Shown piece after piece: positions 9,242-17,999 of a DNA stretch of 64,000 bases; position 1 is the stretch's first letter, and every line of letters starts with the position of its first letter. This stretch comes from Nitrincola iocasae (GTDB taxonomy: Bacteria; Pseudomonadota; Gammaproteobacteria; Pseudomonadales; Balneatricaceae): positions 2,418,001 through 2,482,000 of the forward strand of contig NZ_CP044222.1 in the NCBI RefSeq assembly GCF_008727795.1. The letters run 5' to 3'. The notes under the pieces were generated by a model. It saw nothing but the letters and a program-made list of their open reading frames with translations. It had not been told where the DNA came from and did not search any database. Made by a program: the position numbers and the translations under genes.

Positions 9242-10678
9242 ATGAGCATTGCAACTGATCATTCAACCTACAACTACAAGGTGGTGCGTCAATTCACCAT
9301 CATGACCGTAGTCTGGGGTATTGTCGGTATGACCGTAGGTGTACTGATAGCATCCCAGCTGGTCTGGCCAGCACTGAACTTTGACACAGCCTGGTTATCC
9401 TACGGACGTTTACGTCCGTTACACACCAATGCGGTAATTTTCGCATTTGGTGGCTCCGCCCTGTTTGCTACCTCTTACTACGTGGTGCAGCGTACCTGTC
9501 AGACTCGCTTGATCTCTGACGGACTGGCTGCATTTACCTTCTGGGGATGGCAACTGGTTATTCTTTCAGCCGCCATTACGCTGCCACTGGGGTTAACCTC
9601 AGCTAAAGAGTACGCGGAACTGGAATGGCCAATCGATCTCCTGATCACTGTGGTCTGGGTAGCTTATGCGATCGTGTTTATGGGTACTGTCTTCAAGCGC
9701 AAGACAGCTCATATCTACGTAGCTAACTGGTTCTACATGGCATTTATCCTGGTTATTGCTGTGCTGCACGTAGTAAACAGTGCGGCTATGCCAGTTACCA
9801 TGATCAAATCCTACTCGGCTTACCCTGGCACTATCGATGCCATGGTTCAGTGGTGGTATGGTCATAACGCTGTAGGCTTCTTCCTGACAGCGGGCTTCCT
9901 CGGCATGATGTACTACTTCGTACCGAAGCAAGCTAACCGTCCGGTATATTCTTACCGCCTGTCAATTGTGCACTTTTGGGCACTGATTGCCACATACATG
10001 TGGGCCGGTGGCCACCACCTTCACTATTCAGCTCTGCCAGACTGGACCCAGTCTGTAAGCATGGTCATGTCTCTGATTCTACTGGCTCCATCCTGGGGTG
10101 GTATGATCAACGGTATGATGACGCTGTCTGGTGCCTGGCATAAACTGCGTACTGACCCTATCCTGCGCTTCCTGGTGGTTTCTCTGTCATTCTATGGCAT
10201 GTCTACCTTCGAAGGTCCGATGATGTCGATCAAGACAGTCAACGCGCTATCCCACAATACTGACTGGACAGTCGGTCACGTTCACTCCGGTGCACTGGGT
10301 TGGGTAGCAATGATCTCCATCGGTGCGGTATACCATATGGTTCCGAAATTGTTCGGCAAGCTTAAAATGCATAGCGTTGGCTTGATCAACGTACATTTCT
10401 GGCTCGCTACAATAGGCACCGTGCTCTATATCGTGTCTATGTGGGTTAACGGTATTCTGCAGGGCCTGATGTGGCGCGCAGTCAACCAGGACGGCACACT
10501 GACTTACAGCTTTGTTGAAGCGCTGGAAGCCAGCCATCCAGGTTACCTTGTACGCATGATCGGTGGCGCTATCTTCCTGCTGGGTATGTTAATCATGGCT
10601 TACAACGTCTGGCAGACAGTCCGTGGCGGCAGCTCCGTAGAAGCAGCCGACGCTGAAACATCTGCGCAGACTGCATGA
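9242..10678 (+). CDS. ccoN: Cytochrome cbb3 oxidase subunit I CcoN
   Basis: Catalytic membrane subunit of the high-affinity cbb3 oxidase, reducing O2 to water at the haem b3-CuB site and pumping protons. The 478-residue protein has about twelve membrane helices. Ligand motifs are visible: RPLHTNAVIF (H61, low-spin haem b), WWYGHNAVGFF (CuB), MWAGGHHLHY (paired His, CuB) and VGHVHSGALGW (haem b3 and b). The helix with WALIATYMWAGGHH carries the Tyr expected to crosslink to a CuB His. It opens the ccoNOQP operon; GAG-rich sequence precedes the ATG. Confidence 0.97.
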   Translation: MSIATDHSTYNYKVVRQFTIMTVVWGIVGMTVGVLIASQLVWPALNFDTAWLSYGRLRPLHTNAVIFAFGGSALFATSYYVVQRTCQTRLISDGLAAFTFWGWQLVILSAAITLPLGLTSAKEYAELEWPIDLLITVVWVAYAIVFMGTVFKRKTAHIYVANWFYMAFILVIAVLHVVNSAAMPVTMIKSYSAYPGTIDAMVQWWYGHNAVGFFLTAGFLGMMYYFVPKQANRPVYSYRLSIVHFWALIATYMWAGGHHLHYSALPDWTQSVSMVMSLILLAPSWGGMINGMMTLSGAWHKLRTDPILRFLVVSLSFYGMSTFEGPMMSIKTVNALSHNTDWTVGHVHSGALGWVAMISIGAVYHMVPKLFGKLKMHSVGLINVHFWLATIGTVLYIVSMWVNGILQGLMWRAVNQDGTLTYSFVEALEASHPGYLVRMIGGAIFLLGMLIMAYNVWQTVRGGSSVEAADAETSAQTA

Positions 10679-10700
10679 TTCGGGCGAGGAGCATATAGCA

Positions 10701-11318
10701 ATGATTAAACATGAAACTATTGAAAAGAATGCCGGTTTAATGGCAATGCTGATCATCATCGTGATCAGTGCCGGCGGCTTGGCTGAGATTGTGCCTTTGT
10801 TCTTCAAAGACTCTACGACTCAGCCTATTCAGGATATGCGCACCTATACAGCTGCTGAGCTGGAAGGCCGTGACATCTATATTCGTGAAGGCTGTCATGT
10901 CTGCCACACGCAGATGATCCGTCCATTCCGTGCCGAAACTGAGCGCTATGGTCACTTCTCTACTGCCAATGAGCACGTATGGGAGCATCCGTTCCTGTGG
11001 GGCTCTAAGCGTACCGGTCCTGATCTGGCCCGCGTAGGTGAGCGTTACTCTGATGACTGGCAACGTGCGCACCTTTATAACCCGCGTGACGTTGTACCGA
11101 CATCAAAAATGCCATCTTATCCATGGTTGTTTGAACGTCAGGTCAGCGGTGACAATACTGCCAGCAAAATGGAAGTCCTGAGAACTCTGGGCGTTCCCTT
11201 TACTGATGAGCAGATTGCCAACGCCAAAACAGACGTAGAGGGTATTCTCGAGATTGATGCACTGGTAGCTTACCTGCAGGCACTCGGTAAAACCCACTCA
11301 AACTATGATGTGCGGTAA
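10701..11318 (+). CDS. ccoO: Cytochrome cbb3 oxidase subunit II CcoO
   Basis: Membrane-anchored monohaem cytochrome c subunit that passes electrons from CcoP to CcoN. The 205-residue protein has one N-terminal membrane helix (about 12-35) and a periplasmic c-type domain with the haem motif CHVCH (C65-H69). The distal Met is likely in SKMPSYPWL. GAGGAG at 10686-10691 is the Shine-Dalgarno. It starts 22 bp after ccoN. Confidence 0.97.
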   Translation: MIKHETIEKNAGLMAMLIIIVISAGGLAEIVPLFFKDSTTQPIQDMRTYTAAELEGRDIYIREGCHVCHTQMIRPFRAETERYGHFSTANEHVWEHPFLWGSKRTGPDLARVGERYSDDWQRAHLYNPRDVVPTSKMPSYPWLFERQVSGDNTASKMEVLRTLGVPFTDEQIANAKTDVEGILEIDALVAYLQALGKTHSNYDVR

Positions 11319-11324
11319 TCCATT

Positions 11325-11522
11325 GTGAGTTATGAAGTCTATGGCCCGTTCATTCCATTGATCATGCTGATCACGTTCATCGGTTTGTTTATCTGGGTGC
11401 TATTGCCCCAGAACAAAAAGCCTTTCGATGATGCTGCCAACCTTCCCTTCGCTGATGAAGACGAGGATGAGGTGCAGAAAAATGACAATGAACGCGCCCA
11501 TAACGGGAGAGATGAGAAATGA
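11325..11522 (+). CDS. ccoQ: cbb3 oxidase small subunit CcoQ
   Basis: A 65-residue single-span protein: membrane helix at about residues 8-29 (FIPLIMLITFIGLFIWVLLP), then a very acidic cytosolic tail (ADEDEDEVQKND). This is the FixQ/CcoQ form, which stabilises the assembled oxidase. The start is GTG at 11325, six bp after the ccoO stop. Its last four bases are shared with the ccoP start (ATGA). Confidence 0.93.
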   Translation: MSYEVYGPFIPLIMLITFIGLFIWVLLPQNKKPFDDAANLPFADEDEDEVQKNDNERAHNGRDEK

Positions 11523-12412
11523 GTGCTTTCTGGAGCGCATGGATTTCGGTAATCACTTTAGTGGTTATCTTGGGTTGTACTTGGTTGTTACTTTCAACCA
11601 GAAGAAGTCAGCCACATCAGGAACAAACTGAAGAAACGGTTGGCCACTCTTTCGATGGTATCGAAGAGCTGGACAACCCGCTGCCAAAATGGTGGTTTCA
11701 GATGTTTGTCGCCACCGTGGTTTTCGGTCTGGTTTACCTGTTACTTTACCCAGGTCTGGGTAATTTCAAAGGTCTGCTTGGCTGGACCTCAACAGGTCAG
11801 TGGGAAGAAGAAATGGCATATGCTGAAGAGCATTACGCCCCAATCTTCGAACGCTTCGCTACTCTGTCTGTTGAAGAGCTTCAGCAGCCAGAAAACGCCG
11901 AAGGATTACGTATTGGTCAGCGCCTGTTCGCCAACAACTGCTCAGTCTGCCACGGTGTCGGGGGTGTCGGTTTTTACGGCTTCCCTAACCTGACTGACGG
12001 TGACTGGTTATGGGGCGGGTCTGCAGAAACCATCAAAACCACCCTGCATCAGGGTCGAAACGGCGCCATGCCTGCATGGGGTGCGGTTCTGGGTGAAGAT
12101 GGTGTGCGCGACATGGCTCATTACGTTCTAAGTCTCAGCGATCGTGAGCACGATGCTGAATCTGCAGCACGTGCTGAACCTCAGTTCGCCTCCCTTTGTG
12201 CAGCCTGCCATACCGCAGAAGGTACTGGTATGCAAGCTCTGGGTGCGCCGAATCTGACCGATGATACCTGGCTGTATGGCGGTAGCTTCGAGCAGATCGC
12301 ACAAACTCTGCGTCAGGGCCGCTTTGGTGTAATGCCTTCATTCAGCGCTCTTCTGACTGATGACCAGAGACATCTGGTTACAGCGTATGTCATGAGTCTT
12401 AGTAACGACTGA
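11519..12412 (+). CDS. ccoP: Cytochrome cbb3 oxidase subunit III CcoP
   Basis: Dihaem cytochrome c subunit that takes electrons from soluble or membrane cytochromes c. The 297-residue protein has two membrane helices (about 5-25 and 58-77) and two c-type domains. Haem motifs are CSVCH (C141-H145) and CAACH (C227-H231), with distal-Met loops GAMPAWG and GVMPSF. The two-helix N terminus is the longer CcoP form. The ATG overlaps the ccoQ stop. A strong terminator follows. Confidence 0.97.
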   Translation: MSAFWSAWISVITLVVILGCTWLLLSTRRSQPHQEQTEETVGHSFDGIEELDNPLPKWWFQMFVATVVFGLVYLLLYPGLGNFKGLLGWTSTGQWEEEMAYAEEHYAPIFERFATLSVEELQQPENAEGLRIGQRLFANNCSVCHGVGGVGFYGFPNLTDGDWLWGGSAETIKTTLHQGRNGAMPAWGAVLGEDGVRDMAHYVLSLSDREHDAESAARAEPQFASLCAACHTAEGTGMQALGAPNLTDDTWLYGGSFEQIAQTLRQGRFGVMPSFSALLTDDQRHLVTAYVMSLSND

Positions 12413-12430
12413 TTGCATGTAATCTAAATA

Positions 12431-12467
12431 AAGGTGATATGATATAGGTCATATCACCTTTTTTTTT
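12431..12467 (+). terminator. Intrinsic terminator after ccoP
   Basis: Twelve-bp perfect stem AAGGTGATATGA/TCATATCACCTT, loop TATAGG, followed by seven further T. It ends the ccoNOQP transcript before ccoG. Confidence 0.93.
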
Positions 12468-12548
12468 GGCATAATATCATTACTTAAGCGTTTACTTATT
12501 CAATCAATCGAATAACAACCACACTTGTTAAACGATGGCAGGCAGACC

Positions 12549-13967
12549 ATGAACCAGATACCCGTCAAAGATGTAACCCCAGGAAAAGACAACAACAGTC
12601 AATCCTACGACTTATATGCCAAACGAGAGCATATTTACGTCAAATACTACAAAGGCTTTTTCAAAAATTTGCGCACTGCCGCTGGCTTTTTTATGCTGGT
12701 GATGTTTTTTACTTTTTCATGGTTGCAGTACGATGGCCGCCAAGCCGTTCTTTTTGACTTGCCTAACCGCCAGTTTCATATATTTGGTATGACCTTCTGG
12801 CCTCAGGATTTCATGCTGCTCTCCTGGTTACTGATCATCCTGGCCTTCATCCTGTTTTTTGTTACTGTATTTGCAGGACGTCTATGGTGTGGCTATGCCT
12901 GCCCTCAGTTTGTCTGGACCTGGTTTTTCATCTGGGCTGAGCGTATCACCGAAGGTGACCGAAACAAACGCATGCGCCTGGACAAAGAGTCCATGAACCG
13001 CGAAAAATTTCTGCGAAAGACAGCCAAGCACATCTTATGGCTGATCATTGCAGCGGCTACCGCAACAGCTTTTGTTGGTTACTTCAGTCCGATTCGTGAG
13101 CTGATACCCAGTATTCTCAGTGCCGATTTAGGGCCCTGGGAACTCTGGTGGCTGGGCTTCCTGACTGTTGCCACCTACGGTAATGCTGGCTGGTTACGCG
13201 AACAGGTGTGCATTTACATGTGCCCTTATGCCCGCTTCCAGAGTGTTATGTTTGATCAGGACACCCTGATCATTTCTTATGATGAGGCACGCGGTGAAAA
13301 GCGTGGCAAGCGCAGAAAAGGTACTGATTACAAAGCCGAGGGCCTGGGTGACTGTATCGACTGCTACGCTTGCGTTAACGTCTGTCCTGTTGGCATCGAT
13401 ATTCGTGATGGTTTGCAGTATGAATGTGTAGCTTGCGGTGCATGTATTGACGCATGCAACGAGATTATGGACAAAATGGGCTATGAGCCCGGCCTGGTTC
13501 GCTATACCACTGAGCACTCCCTTAATGGAAAACCTACCAAGCTTTTACGTCCACGCCTGATGGGCTACCTGACAGCGGTTGTGATTATGTGCTCTGCATT
13601 TGTCTATGTGCTGTCAAACCGCGTCCCAATTGAGTTTGAAGCCATACGTGATCGCGGTGCACTGTTTAATGAAGTCAGAGGTACTCTGATTCAGAACGTC
13701 TACACTCTGAAAGTCGCCAACAAAGAGCAGGTCGACAGGCGTTACCAGATCACGGTAGAAGGCATTGAGGGACTTAATTTAGTCAATGATCCTGTGTTTA
13801 ATGTCAGTGCCGGTGAACTACTGGATTACCCGATCCGGGTTCAGATAGAAAAAAATAAACTCAGTACAGCGAACTCACCGATTGTTTTCACTGTCGAAAC
13901 AGTCGATGAACCTAAAGTCAGCGCAACGGTTGAGAGTCGCTTCATGGGACCTGCACCAATTCGCTAA
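12549..13967 (+). CDS. ccoG: Cytochrome c oxidase accessory protein CcoG (RdxA/FixG)
   Basis: Membrane ferredoxin-like protein needed for cbb3 assembly; CcoG reduces Cu(II) for insertion at CuB. Five or so membrane helices frame a cytosolic domain with two 4Fe-4S motifs (CIDCYACVNVCP and CVACGACIDAC). An N-terminal-half pair CGYACP is the proposed copper-reduction site. The C-terminal periplasmic part is an Ig-like domain (about residues 355-472). I take the ATG at 12549 with AGGCAG upstream; an in-frame TTG at 12525 would add eight residues. Confidence 0.93.
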   Translation: MNQIPVKDVTPGKDNNSQSYDLYAKREHIYVKYYKGFFKNLRTAAGFFMLVMFFTFSWLQYDGRQAVLFDLPNRQFHIFGMTFWPQDFMLLSWLLIILAFILFFVTVFAGRLWCGYACPQFVWTWFFIWAERITEGDRNKRMRLDKESMNREKFLRKTAKHILWLIIAAATATAFVGYFSPIRELIPSILSADLGPWELWWLGFLTVATYGNAGWLREQVCIYMCPYARFQSVMFDQDTLIISYDEARGEKRGKRRKGTDYKAEGLGDCIDCYACVNVCPVGIDIRDGLQYECVACGACIDACNEIMDKMGYEPGLVRYTTEHSLNGKPTKLLRPRLMGYLTAVVIMCSAFVYVLSNRVPIEFEAIRDRGALFNEVRGTLIQNVYTLKVANKEQVDRRYQITVEGIEGLNLVNDPVFNVSAGELLDYPIRVQIEKNKLSTANSPIVFTVETVDEPKVSATVESRFMGPAPIR

Positions 13968-13996
13968 AGGTAAAACTACTAACTGTTTTTCAGTAT

Positions 13997-14025
13997 AATA
14001 GGCGGCAATTTATTTGCCGCCTATT
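13997..14025. other. Intercistronic hairpin between ccoG and fixH
   Basis: A perfect 12-bp stem AATAGGCGGCAA/TTGCCGCCTATT with a five-base loop (TTTAT) lies 16 bp before the fixH start. There is no T tract after either arm, so it is not a standard terminator. It could act as an attenuator, a 3' stabiliser of the ccoG message, or an RNase processing site that sets different ccoG and fixH levels. Confidence 0.7.
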
Positions 14026-14041
14026 CTCTTGAGGTCTCTAG

Positions 14042-14557
14042 ATGAGTCGAAACACTGTTCACATAATACCCTGGTACAAACAGCCTTGGCTGTGGTTTAT
14101 TTTAACGCCCATACTGGCCGCCATGACTGTAGGCTTTATTATGCTGTCGGTTTCCATTTCTCAACAGCGCATAGATCCACCACTGAATAAAGAATTTGTC
14201 CGGGATGGCCGCGGTTATTCTATAGATGAGTCGATGATTGAAAACGCCAGAGCGCTGGGATTAAGTGCCGACCTGAGGCTGGATACCCAAACCGGCGAAG
14301 CCGTGTTAACCATGAAGGGTGATCTGCCTGCTGAGCTTGCCACACTGGAATTACTTGTTAAAGTGGGCGCCAACCAGGAACGCGATCATGTCATAATACT
14401 CCATCGTCTGGGTGATCTACACCAGTTCAATGGCCGTCTGACGCACCCCATTACAGCGCGTTCGACCTTTATTCTGATGTCACCAGAAAATGAATGGAAA
14501 ATCATGCAGGTTGCCCGCCCCCCCTTTGAAGATAAGGTTCTGGCATTTATACCCTAG
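14042..14557 (+). CDS. fixH: FixH/CcoH family cbb3 assembly protein
   Basis: A 171-residue protein with one N-terminal membrane helix (about 14-37) and a periplasmic domain, the FixH layout. The motif PWYKQPWLWFILTPI and the following R-D-Y-D-like region are typical. FixH/CcoH stays bound to the oxidase and is required for its assembly and stability. It sits between ccoG and ccoI exactly as in fixGHIS/ccoGHIS operons. GAGG precedes the ATG. Confidence 0.9.
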   Translation: MSRNTVHIIPWYKQPWLWFILTPILAAMTVGFIMLSVSISQQRIDPPLNKEFVRDGRGYSIDESMIENARALGLSADLRLDTQTGEAVLTMKGDLPAELATLELLVKVGANQERDHVIILHRLGDLHQFNGRLTHPITARSTFILMSPENEWKIMQVARPPFEDKVLAFIP

Positions 14558-14579
14558 CAGGACCGATTGGAAGTAACTG

Positions 14580-17084
14580 ATGCAAGCAGTCAATCTAAAC
14601 ACAGAGCCTGAGCAGTGCTTTCACTGTGGCTCTGACATTCCTCCAGCCAGCAACTACTTCACACGCATCAATGAAGAAGACAAACGTATGTGCTGCCCCG
14701 GCTGCCAGGCGGTGGCACAGACAATCGTCGCAGGAGGACTGGACAACTTTTACCAGCATCGTGGTGATGAACTCAGTCCGGCAACAGCCGACCTTTCCGA
14801 AATAGCGTCACTGACCAAAGAGCTGGCTCTCTACGATAATCATGAGATTCAACAAGCGTTCGTTTCAGGTCAAAATACCGATACACATACAGCAACGCTG
14901 GTTATCGAAGGCATTAGTTGTGCGGCCTGTGTCTGGCTACTTGAACATCACCTGTCCAAGCAACCCGGGGTGATCAAGTTCAGCGTTAATCTGGCTAACC
15001 ATCGGGCCCGTCTGGTCTGGCATCCGGACGATATCAAACTCAGCCAACTATTAGCTGAAATCATTCGTATCGGTTACAAAGCACATCCTTACCACCCTGA
15101 CAAAGAGGAGCAATTACTCGCCCAGGAAAGTAAGCGCTCCGTGATACGACTGGGTGTGGCAGGTATTGGTGCCATGCAGGCGATGATGTTTGCAGTCGCC
15201 ATTTATGCTGCCGACATCGCCGGCACCGGCATGGAGGAAAAATATGTCATGCTGCTGCGCTGGGCCAGTCTGGTGGTTGCAACCCCTGTGGTACTTTATG
15301 CGGCACTGCCTTTTCTGAAAAATGCTTTTCGCGACCTTAAGACCAGACATCTAACCATGGACATCCCAGTCTCCATTGCCATCTGGGGAGGCTATATTGC
15401 CAGTGCCTGGGCCACACTATTCAATACCGGTGATATCTATTTCGAATCGGTGACCATGTTTGCTTTTTTCCTGCTCATTGGTCGCTTTATGGAAATGAAA
15501 GCCAGGCAACGAACAGGCCGCGCGGGAAATGCATTGCTTAACCTTATTCCGGCAAGTGCTTTACGCATTAACGCTGAAGGCGAAGAACAGCTGGTTGCTG
15601 CCAGCTCATTGCACCCTGGGGACCTGATTCGTATCAAGCCAGGACAAACTATCCCCGCTGACGGCTTCATCACCCGTGGCTTTTCATCAGTTGATGAATC
15701 CGCCCTGACCGGTGAATATATGCCGATCTCAAAAAAGCTTCAGGATTCACTGGTAGGCGGGACTATCAATATCGAAAACCCGATAGAGATGCAGGTCAGT
15801 GCGGTGGGTGAAAAAAGTCGTATTTCCTCCATTGTCAGACTGCTGGAACGTGCTCAAAGTGAAAAGCCCTATGTGGCTCGTGTAGCCGACCAGATTGCGC
15901 GTTATTTTGTCGGCGCTACGTTGATCGTGGCCGCCTGCGTTTCTACGATCTGGTACATCGTTGATCCTGCCAATGCCTTTTGGATCACCTTATCCGTTCT
16001 GGTTGTAACCTGCCCCTGTGCCCTGTCACTCGCTACGCCCACGGCACTGACTGCTGCAACAGGAACCCTCCGTCAACAGGGCTTGCTGATCACCCGAGGT
16101 CATGTATTAGAGTCTTTCAGTAAAGCCACACATATCATTTTCGATAAGACCGGCACACTTACTGAAGGACGTTTGGCTATTCAGGAAACGCACCCCCTGA
16201 ATGGTATATCGTCTGCAGATGCTCTTAACTGGGGCGCTGCACTTGAGTCTTTGTCTGAGCACCCTATAGGACGAGCTTTTACCCCCTGGTACACCCGCGC
16301 TGCAGAAGCCATTCAAGTGACTGTTGGTCAAGGTATAGAAGGCCGTATTGAAGATAAGCGCTACCGTATCGGCAAACCTGACTATGTTATGCAGCTATCG
16401 GGGCAACCCTTGCCTGTAATGCCCGATCTGCAACGCCAGTGGATACTCTTGGCGGATGAATCTCAGGCTCTTTGCTGGTTTGCACTGGACGATCAGATCC
16501 GTCGCGAGACCCGCCAGGCGATCCATGAGCTCAGGACGTTGGGGCTGAGTATTGAGATACTCACGGGGGATACATCACCGGCGGTACAGCGCATTGCTGA
16601 AAAGCTCGGAATAGATCAGATCAACAGTGGCATGAGTCCGGAGCAAAAACTGGAACACATCCGTAAACTCCAGGCTGAGGGCAAGCAAACCATTATGGTG
16701 GGCGATGGTATTAACGACATACCGGTGCTGGTTGGTGCTCAGACATCAGTCTCCATGGGCGCCGCGACTGACCTGGCAAAAACCAATGCCGATGCCGTAT
16801 TAACCAATAACAACCTGCAAACACTGGCCGTAGGCATCCGTCTGTCACGCAAGACCCGAACGATCATTAAAGAAAACCTGAGCCTTTCTTTGTTCTACAA
16901 TATTATCGCCCTCCCGGCCGCTGCCCTGGGCCTAGTTCCCCCCTATATTGCGGCCATCGGCATGACTGCCAGTTCACTCATAGTAACCGGTAATGCCATG
17001 CGCCTGGCACGTCGTGCCAAAAACCCACAAACTACTCAGACAGCTCCACGGCCTGAGTCAGCTAAAGCCAAGGCAGGTACCTGA
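14580..17084 (+). CDS. ccoI: Copper P1B-type ATPase CcoI (FixI)
   Basis: P-type ATPase that moves copper toward the periplasm for the CuB centre of cbb3 oxidase. The 834-residue protein has an extra N-terminal metal-binding region (CFHCGS and CPGCQAV), a heavy-metal-associated domain (GISCAACVW), eight membrane helices, the ion-path motif C478-P-C480, the phosphorylation motif D522-KTGTLTEG, and the hinge GDGINDIP. The Cys-rich N terminus before the HMA domain is a CcoI feature that sets it apart from CopA (present at 48.7 kb). GGAAG precedes the ATG. Confidence 0.95.
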   Translation: MQAVNLNTEPEQCFHCGSDIPPASNYFTRINEEDKRMCCPGCQAVAQTIVAGGLDNFYQHRGDELSPATADLSEIASLTKELALYDNHEIQQAFVSGQNTDTHTATLVIEGISCAACVWLLEHHLSKQPGVIKFSVNLANHRARLVWHPDDIKLSQLLAEIIRIGYKAHPYHPDKEEQLLAQESKRSVIRLGVAGIGAMQAMMFAVAIYAADIAGTGMEEKYVMLLRWASLVVATPVVLYAALPFLKNAFRDLKTRHLTMDIPVSIAIWGGYIASAWATLFNTGDIYFESVTMFAFFLLIGRFMEMKARQRTGRAGNALLNLIPASALRINAEGEEQLVAASSLHPGDLIRIKPGQTIPADGFITRGFSSVDESALTGEYMPISKKLQDSLVGGTINIENPIEMQVSAVGEKSRISSIVRLLERAQSEKPYVARVADQIARYFVGATLIVAACVSTIWYIVDPANAFWITLSVLVVTCPCALSLATPTALTAATGTLRQQGLLITRGHVLESFSKATHIIFDKTGTLTEGRLAIQETHPLNGISSADALNWGAALESLSEHPIGRAFTPWYTRAAEAIQVTVGQGIEGRIEDKRYRIGKPDYVMQLSGQPLPVMPDLQRQWILLADESQALCWFALDDQIRRETRQAIHELRTLGLSIEILTGDTSPAVQRIAEKLGIDQINSGMSPEQKLEHIRKLQAEGKQTIMVGDGINDIPVLVGAQTSVSMGAATDLAKTNADAVLTNNNLQTLAVGIRLSRKTRTIIKENLSLSLFYNIIALPAAALGLVPPYIAAIGMTASSLIVTGNAMRLARRAKNPQTTQTAPRPESAKAKAGT

Positions 17085-17284
17085 TGGAAGTTATCATTAT
17101 TTTGATTCCAATCGCTCTGATTTTAACTGGAATAGCCTTCTGGGCTTTTTTCTGGAGCGTTAACAGCGGTCAGTTCGAGGACCTAGATTCACCCGCTCAC
17201 AGCATTCTCTATGACGATGATGACGACATGATCCCTGATGATGCTAAAGTAGACCCAAAGAGTAACCGGAAACTGGATGACTGA
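17084..17284 (+). CDS. ccoS: cbb3 oxidase maturation protein CcoS
   Basis: A 66-residue protein with one N-terminal membrane helix (about 3-25) and an acidic tail (DDDDDMIPDDAK). CcoS is needed for haem and copper cofactor insertion into CcoN. The motif FWSVNSGQFEDLDSPAHSIL is characteristic of the family. The ATG shares one base with the ccoI stop (TGATG) and the end overlaps the next gene by eight bp, so translation is coupled on both sides. Confidence 0.95.
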   Translation: MEVIIILIPIALILTGIAFWAFFWSVNSGQFEDLDSPAHSILYDDDDDMIPDDAKVDPKSNRKLDD

Positions 17285-17945
17285 ACCCCTGCTGCTGACC
17301 ACAGCCTTCCTGATCGGACTACTCGGTAGCACCCACTGCATCGGCATGTGTGGGGGCATTGCGGCCAGCGTTGGTTTGAATACTCAGGGTGGCAGATACC
17401 CGGCTTGGCTGATACTACTGGGGTATAACCTCGGCCGCATCAGTAGCTATACCCTTGCAGGTGCTCTAATAGGCATTGCAGGCGCCATGGTTGCAACAGG
17501 CATCACAGGTCTGATACTGCAAACCTTTGCAGGCATATTACTGATAGCTATGGGACTTTATGTTGGTCAATGGTGGTTTGGCATTACCCGGCTGGAAACC
17601 TTGGGTGGTCATCTATGGCGGCATATCCAGCCTCATGCGGCCAAAATTTTGCCTGTTCGTAATCCACACCAAGCGGTGTTATTAGGTATACTCTGGGGCT
17701 GGCTCCCCTGTGGTTTGGTGTATAGCACACTGCTCTGGTCTTCGGCCGCAGGAAGTTGGCAACAGAGCGCCTTGCTAATGGCCGCATTTGGTCTGGGTAC
17801 CTTGCCAGCCATGTTTACCACTGGACTGCTCGCCCGCCAGGTACGTAGTCTGATGCAGAAACGCCTGACGCGCCAGATAGCAGGCGCACTGATTATTGGC
17901 TTTGGTATTTACACTTTGCCACTCAACAGTCTGTTCAACCTGTAG
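17277..17945 (+). CDS. TauE/SafE-like (UreH-domain) membrane protein of the cco cluster
   Basis: A 222-residue protein with about six membrane helices. The first helix carries a HCIGMCGG motif and the fourth has GWLPCGLVYS, both with Cys residues inside the membrane. This is the DsbD-like/UreH-domain family that commonly follows ccoS; it is often listed as a sulfite exporter but its place in cco operons argues for a role in metal or redox handling during oxidase assembly. That role is inference. It overlaps ccoS by eight bp. Confidence 0.8.
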   Translation: MTEPLLLTTAFLIGLLGSTHCIGMCGGIAASVGLNTQGGRYPAWLILLGYNLGRISSYTLAGALIGIAGAMVATGITGLILQTFAGILLIAMGLYVGQWWFGITRLETLGGHLWRHIQPHAAKILPVRNPHQAVLLGILWGWLPCGLVYSTLLWSSAAGSWQQSALLMAAFGLGTLPAMFTTGLLARQVRSLMQKRLTRQIAGALIIGFGIYTLPLNSLFNL

Positions 17946-17999
17946 AATCAGCAGACTGACACCGACAAAGTTTTAAAGATTGATTAAATTGAGGTATTT

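Noticed and set aside
17980..17996. TTGAT half-site just before hemN
   Set aside because: The second half (TTGAG) does not match ATCAA; a half-site alone is common by chance.
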